Positions 60,268 through 64,000 of a stretch of DNA of 64,000 nucleotides are shown here, piece by piece. Location: NCBI RefSeq assembly GCF_037126175.1, contig NZ_CP146986.1:1454501-1518500 (forward strand), given 5' to 3'. The translations under genes and the position numbers were made by a program. Under the pieces are notes generated by a model. The model ran no database searches and was not told the DNA's origin. It was given only the letters and a program-made list of their open reading frames with translations. The first letter of the stretch is position 1. Every line of letters starts with the position of its first letter. Source of the DNA: Pseudomonas sp. RSB 5.4. Its GTDB lineage: Bacteria > Pseudomonadota > Gammaproteobacteria > Pseudomonadales > Pseudomonadaceae.

Positions 60268-62036
60268 CCACTCAAGCCTGGACTCTGCTCGGAGTCTTTC
60301 TGCTGGTGCTGGCGGTTCTGGCCTGGCCACTCGGGCGCTGGTTGACCGCAGTGATGGAGGGCCGGTTTCGCCTCGGCTCACGCATCGAGTCGCCGCTGTA
60401 TCGACTGGCCGGCGTCAGTGCTGAAGCACAAATGAGCTGGCTGCAATACGCCCTCGCGCTGATCGTCTTCAACGCGCTGGGCATGCTCGCGGTTTATGCG
60501 CTGCAACGACTGCAGGGTGTGCTGCCGTTCAATCCCCAGGGATTTGGCGCGGTGACGCCCGACTCTTCGTTCAACACCGCCGCCAGTTTCGTCACCAACA
60601 CCGACTGGCAAGGCTATAGCGGCGAGGCGACGCTGAGTTACCTGACGCAAATGCTCGGCTTGACCGTGCAAAACTTCTTGTCGGCGGCCACCGGCATCGT
60701 GGTGGCGGTCGCGCTGATTCGCGGATTCGCCCGTCACAGCGCCGCCAGCATCGGCAACGCCTGGGTCGACTTGACCCGTGTCACCTTGTGGGTGTTGCTG
60801 CCGCTGTCGCTGATTTTCGCGCTGTTCTTCGTCAACCAGGGCGCGATCCAGAATCTTCAACCTTACAAACAAGTCACGACGATGGAGGTCATGCAATACC
60901 AGGCGCCGGTGCTCAATGATGCCGGGCAGCCAAGCCTCGACGCCAAAGGCAATCCTCTGACCACAGCGGCCAGCACCGACAAGCAGACCATTGCAATGGG
61001 CCCTGTCGCTTCGCAGGAAGCCATCAAGATGCTCGGCACCAACGGCGGCGGGTTCTTCAACGCCAACTCGGCCCACCCTTTCGAGAACCCGACAGCCCTG
61101 AGCAACTTATTTCAGATGCTCGCCATCTTCCTGATCCCGACGGCGCTGTGCTTTGTCTTCGGCCACATCGTCGGTGACATCCGGCAAGGCTGGGCGTTGC
61201 TCGCGACGATGACGATCATCTTCGTGATCGCGGTGGTAGCGGTCACGCATTACGAGCAACTGGGCAACCCACAATTCTCGGGCCTGGGAATCGACACGGC
61301 GGCGGGCAACATGGAAGGCAAGGAACTGCGCTTCGGCATCAGCGCCTCGAGCCTGTTCACTGCGATCACCACCGCAGCATCCTGTGGCGCCGTGGTCACC
61401 ATGCACGACTCGTTGACGCCACTGGGCGGCGCAGTGCCGCTGATCCTGATGCAACTGGGTGAGGTGGTGTTTGGCGGTACCGGATCGGGCCTCTACGGCA
61501 TGCTGGTGTTCGCCATTCTCGCGGTGTTCATCGCCGGGCTGATGATTGGCCGGACGCCCGAGTACCTGGGCAAAAAGATCGAAGCCTACGAAATGAAGAT
61601 GGTCGCCATCGCGATCCTCGCAACGCCGTTGCTGGTGTTGTTCGGCACCGCGATCGCGGTCATGGCCGAGGCCGGGCAACTCGGCGTTGCCAACCCCGGC
61701 GCCCATGGCTTCTCGGAAATCCTCTACGCCTTCACTTCGGCGGCCAACAACAACGGCAGCGCCTTCGCCGGCCTGTCGGCCAACACCCCGTTCTACAACG
61801 TGATGCTGGCGATCGCTGTCTGGTTCGGGCGCTTTGGGGTGATCGTGCCGGTACTGGCGGTGGCCGGCAGCCTGGCGGCGAAGAAACGTCTGGCCGTGAC
61901 CGGCGGCACCATGCCCACGCATGGACTGCTGTTCGTGGTGCTGCTGATCGGCACGGTGCTGCTGGTCGGTTTGTTGAACTACGTGCCGGCCCTGGCGTTG
62001 GGGCCAGTCGTCGAACACTTCATGATGATCAAGTGA
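60264..62036 (+). CDS. kdpA: KdpA, potassium-binding channel subunit
   Basis: About 590 aa with ten membrane spans. It is the ion-selecting subunit of the high-affinity K+ pump KdpFABC, related to the Trk/Ktr superfamily with four pore loops: [50 protein letters not shown] and [18 protein letters not shown] is embedded in the end of kdpF just before the ATG at 60264. Operon usually KdpDE-induced at low K+. Confidence 0.96.
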   Translation: MTTQAWTLLGVFLLVLAVLAWPLGRWLTAVMEGRFRLGSRIESPLYRLAGVSAEAQMSWLQYALALIVFNALGMLAVYALQRLQGVLPFNPQGFGAVTPDSSFNTAASFVTNTDWQGYSGEATLSYLTQMLGLTVQNFLSAATGIVVAVALIRGFARHSAASIGNAWVDLTRVTLWVLLPLSLIFALFFVNQGAIQNLQPYKQVTTMEVMQYQAPVLNDAGQPSLDAKGNPLTTAASTDKQTIAMGPVASQEAIKMLGTNGGGFFNANSAHPFENPTALSNLFQMLAIFLIPTALCFVFGHIVGDIRQGWALLATMTIIFVIAVVAVTHYEQLGNPQFSGLGIDTAAGNMEGKELRFGISASSLFTAITTAASCGAVVTMHDSLTPLGGAVPLILMQLGEVVFGGTGSGLYGMLVFAILAVFIAGLMIGRTPEYLGKKIEAYEMKMVAIAILATPLLVLFGTAIAVMAEAGQLGVANPGAHGFSEILYAFTSAANNNGSAFAGLSANTPFYNVMLAIAVWFGRFGVIVPVLAVAGSLAAKKRLAVTGGTMPTHGLLFVVLLIGTVLLVGLLNYVPALALGPVVEHFMMIK

Positions 62037-62046
62037 GACCACGGCC

Positions 62047-64000
62047 ATGACTCGCAAATCGTTCTCCTTGTTCGACCCGACACTGCTGGCCCCGGCCATG
62101 GTCGAGTCCCTGCGTAAACTCAGTCCGAAAATCCAGTGGCGCAACCCGGTGATGTTCGTCGTCTACATCGGCGCGATTATCACCACTGCCCTGTGGGTTC
62201 AGGCTCTGCGCGGCCACGGTGAGGCCGGCAGCGGTTTCATCCTCGCCATCGCCCTGTGGCTGTGGTTCACCGTATTGTTCGCCAACTTCGCTGAAGCCCT
62301 GGCCGAAGGCCGCAGCAAGGCGCAAGCGGCGTCCCTGCGTAACCTGAAAAAGGAAACCTGGGCGAAGAAACTGCGCGAACCGCGCTACGGTTCCGAATGG
62401 CAATTGGCGCAATCAAGCGATCTGCGCAAAGGCGATATGGTGCTGGTGGAGGCCGGCGATCTGGCCGACTCGATGATCCCCGCCGACGGTGAGGTGATCG
62501 AAGGCGCAGCCTCGGTGGATGAGTCAGCCATTACGGGTGAGTCGGCCCCGGTGATCCGCGAATGTGGCGGCGACTTCTCCGCTGTCACCGGCGGCACCCG
62601 GGTGCTCTCGGACTGGATCGTCGTACGCGTGACCGCCGACCCCGGCGAAACCTTTGTTGATCGCATGATCGCCATGGTCGAAAACGCCAAGCGACAAAAG
62701 ACCCCCAATGAAATCGCCCTGTCGATCCTGCTGGTGGCGCTGACCATCGTGTTCCTCGGCGTGACGGTAACGCTGCTGCCCTTCTCGCTGTACAGCGTTG
62801 CGGTGGCGAAGTCCGGCGTGCCAGTGTCGATAACGGTGCTGATCTCGCTGCTGGTCTGCCTGATTCCCACCACCATTGCCGGACTACTGTCGGCCGTGGG
62901 CGTGGCGGGCATGAGCCGCATGATGGAGGCCAACGTGATTGCCACCTCCGGGCGCGCCGTGGAAGCCGCCGGTGATGTCGATGTATTGATGCTCGATAAA
63001 ACTGGCACCATCACCCTGGGCAACCGCCATGCCTCGGCGTTCCTGCCGGCGCCGGGCGTCAAGGAAGCGGATCTGGTCGATGTGGCCCAGTTGGCTTCGC
63101 TGGCCGATGAAACCCCGGAAGGACGCAGCATCGTGGTGCTGGCCAAACAGCGCTTCAACCTGCGTGAACGGGACATCGCCGCCCTCGACGCGCACTTCGT
63201 ACACTTTTCTGCACAGACCTGCATGAGCGGCGTCGACCTCGGCGAGCGGCAACTGCGCAAAGGCGCTGGCGAAGCAGTCCTGCGCCATGTGCAGAGCCTG
63301 GGGGGACACTTTCCCGAAGCGGTGCAATCGATCGTTGAAGAAGTGTCCCGTCGCGGCAGCACACCCTTGGTGGTGGCCGACGGCGCGAAAGTGATGGGCG
63401 TGATCGAACTCAAGGACATCGTCAAGGGCGGCATCAAGGAGCGCTTTGTCGAACTGCGGCGCATGGGCATCAAGACTGTGATGGTCACCGGCGACAACCG
63501 CGTTACCGCAGCAGCCATTGCCGCCGAAGCCGGGGTCGATGACTTTCTTGCCGAAGCCACGCCCGAGCAGAAACTCGAACTGATCCGCCGCTATCAGGCT
63601 GAAGGCCGGTTGGTGGCCATGACCGGCGACGGCACCAACGACGCGCCGGCACTGGCGCAGGCCGACGTTGCCGTGGCGATGAACTCCGGAACACAAGCGG
63701 CGAAGGAAGCCGGGAACATGGTCGATCTGGACAGTAACCCGACCAAATTGATTGAGGTGGTGGAAACCGGCAAGCAGATGCTGATGACACGGGGTTCGCT
63801 GACGACCTTCTCGATTGCCAACGACATCGCCAAGTATTTCGCTATCGTCCCCGCCGCGTTTGTCACCACCTACCCGCAGCTCGCCGCGCTGAACATCATG
63901 GGGCTGACCAGCCCGAATTCGGCGGTGCTGTCGGCGGTGATCTTCAACGCGCTGATCATCATTTTCCTGATTCCGCTGGCCCTCAAAGGCGTGAAGTACC
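62047..64000 (+). CDS. kdpB: KdpB, P-type ATPase subunit (partial, runs off window)
   Basis: The first 651 codons of the catalytic subunit are present and the frame is still open at the window edge. Visible motifs are the TGES actuator loop (164-167), CLIPTTIAG in TM4, the phosphorylation motif D317-[14 protein letters not shown], and the Mg2+-binding [11 protein letters not shown]. It starts 10 bp after kdpA. kdpC and kdpDE should follow outside. Confidence 0.97.
   Translation, partial: MTRKSFSLFDPTLLAPAMVESLRKLSPKIQWRNPVMFVVYIGAIITTALWVQALRGHGEAGSGFILAIALWLWFTVLFANFAEALAEGRSKAQAASLRNLKKETWAKKLREPRYGSEWQLAQSSDLRKGDMVLVEAGDLADSMIPADGEVIEGAASVDESAITGESAPVIRECGGDFSAVTGGTRVLSDWIVVRVTADPGETFVDRMIAMVENAKRQKTPNEIALSILLVALTIVFLGVTVTLLPFSLYSVAVAKSGVPVSITVLISLLVCLIPTTIAGLLSAVGVAGMSRMMEANVIATSGRAVEAAGDVDVLMLDKTGTITLGNRHASAFLPAPGVKEADLVDVAQLASLADETPEGRSIVVLAKQRFNLRERDIAALDAHFVHFSAQTCMSGVDLGERQLRKGAGEAVLRHVQSLGGHFPEAVQSIVEEVSRRGSTPLVVADGAKVMGVIELKDIVKGGIKERFVELRRMGIKTVMVTGDNRVTAAAIAAEAGVDDFLAEATPEQKLELIRRYQAEGRLVAMTGDGTNDAPALAQADVAVAMNSGTQAAKEAGNMVDLDSNPTKLIEVVETGKQMLMTRGSLTTFSIANDIAKYFAIVPAAFVTTYPQLAALNIMGLTSPNSAVLSAVIFNALIIIFLIPLALKGVKY

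Noticed and set aside
61107..62144. Long minus-strand frames opposite kdpA and kdpB
   Set aside because: They are His/Gln/Arg-rich shadows caused by the GC-rich third positions of the kdp genes.

Overview
The window looks like the chromosome of a Pseudomonas of the fluorescens lineage. The evidence is an MvaT-type H-NS protein, a DUF1652 protein, a UmuDC/RulAB pair behind a LexA box, a RarD-type permease, a PhaZ-like hydrolase, CsbD stress proteins and a kdpFABC operon. No rRNA, tRNA or CRISPR array was seen. Protein families were assigned by reading motifs, without database searches.

Layout. 1-4.3 kb holds a histidine phosphatase-like gene with a damaged RHG motif, a DEDDh exonuclease, a large zinc-ribbon/PD-(D/E)XK protein and a transposase remnant. 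4.3-14.3 kb is a dense alkylation-repair island, almost all on the minus strand: Ada, two further O6-alkylguanine methyltransferases, AlkA, AlkB, three paralogous 2OG-Fe(II) oxygenases, an Ada-type metal-binding protein, a SnoaL-like protein and a ChaC-like gamma-glutamylcyclotransferase. Five of its transcription starts carry the same 15-bp box, GCAAG(A/G)(A/T)(T/G)CGGAGTT, always exactly 20 bp before a -10-like hexamer. I read this as an Ada regulon, and it is the strongest new observation here.

14.7-30.3 kb carries general-stress and housekeeping genes: DUF1206, a PhaZ-like hydrolase, convergent paralogous small membrane proteins, a glycosyltransferase, a zinc alcohol dehydrogenase, a response regulator, DUF892, a ZIP transporter, manganese catalase, small Pseudomonas proteins, a HAD phosphatase, a frameshifted APC permease and MvaT. 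30.6-33.1 kb is an SOS locus (YedK/HMCES diverging from umuDC around one LexA box). 33.2-41.6 kb has LysR regulators, RarD, a quinone oxidoreductase, GrpB and several orphan genes. 42.0-45.9 kb pairs a Cys-type arylsulfatase with its radical-SAM maturase.

46.2-57 kb is accessory. It contains small hypothetical genes, an orphan VbhA-like antitoxin, a two-HTH regulator and a Tn5053/Tn7-like transposition module: an unknown protein, a DDE transposase, an AAA+ ATPase, a second ATPase-like protein that has lost its catalytic residues, and TniQ. A P-loop kinase follows. 57.3-60 kb has a beta-carbonic anhydrase with unusual codon use, two CsbD proteins and a diguanylate cyclase. The window ends inside kdpB, after a 31-codon leader ORF, kdpF and kdpA.
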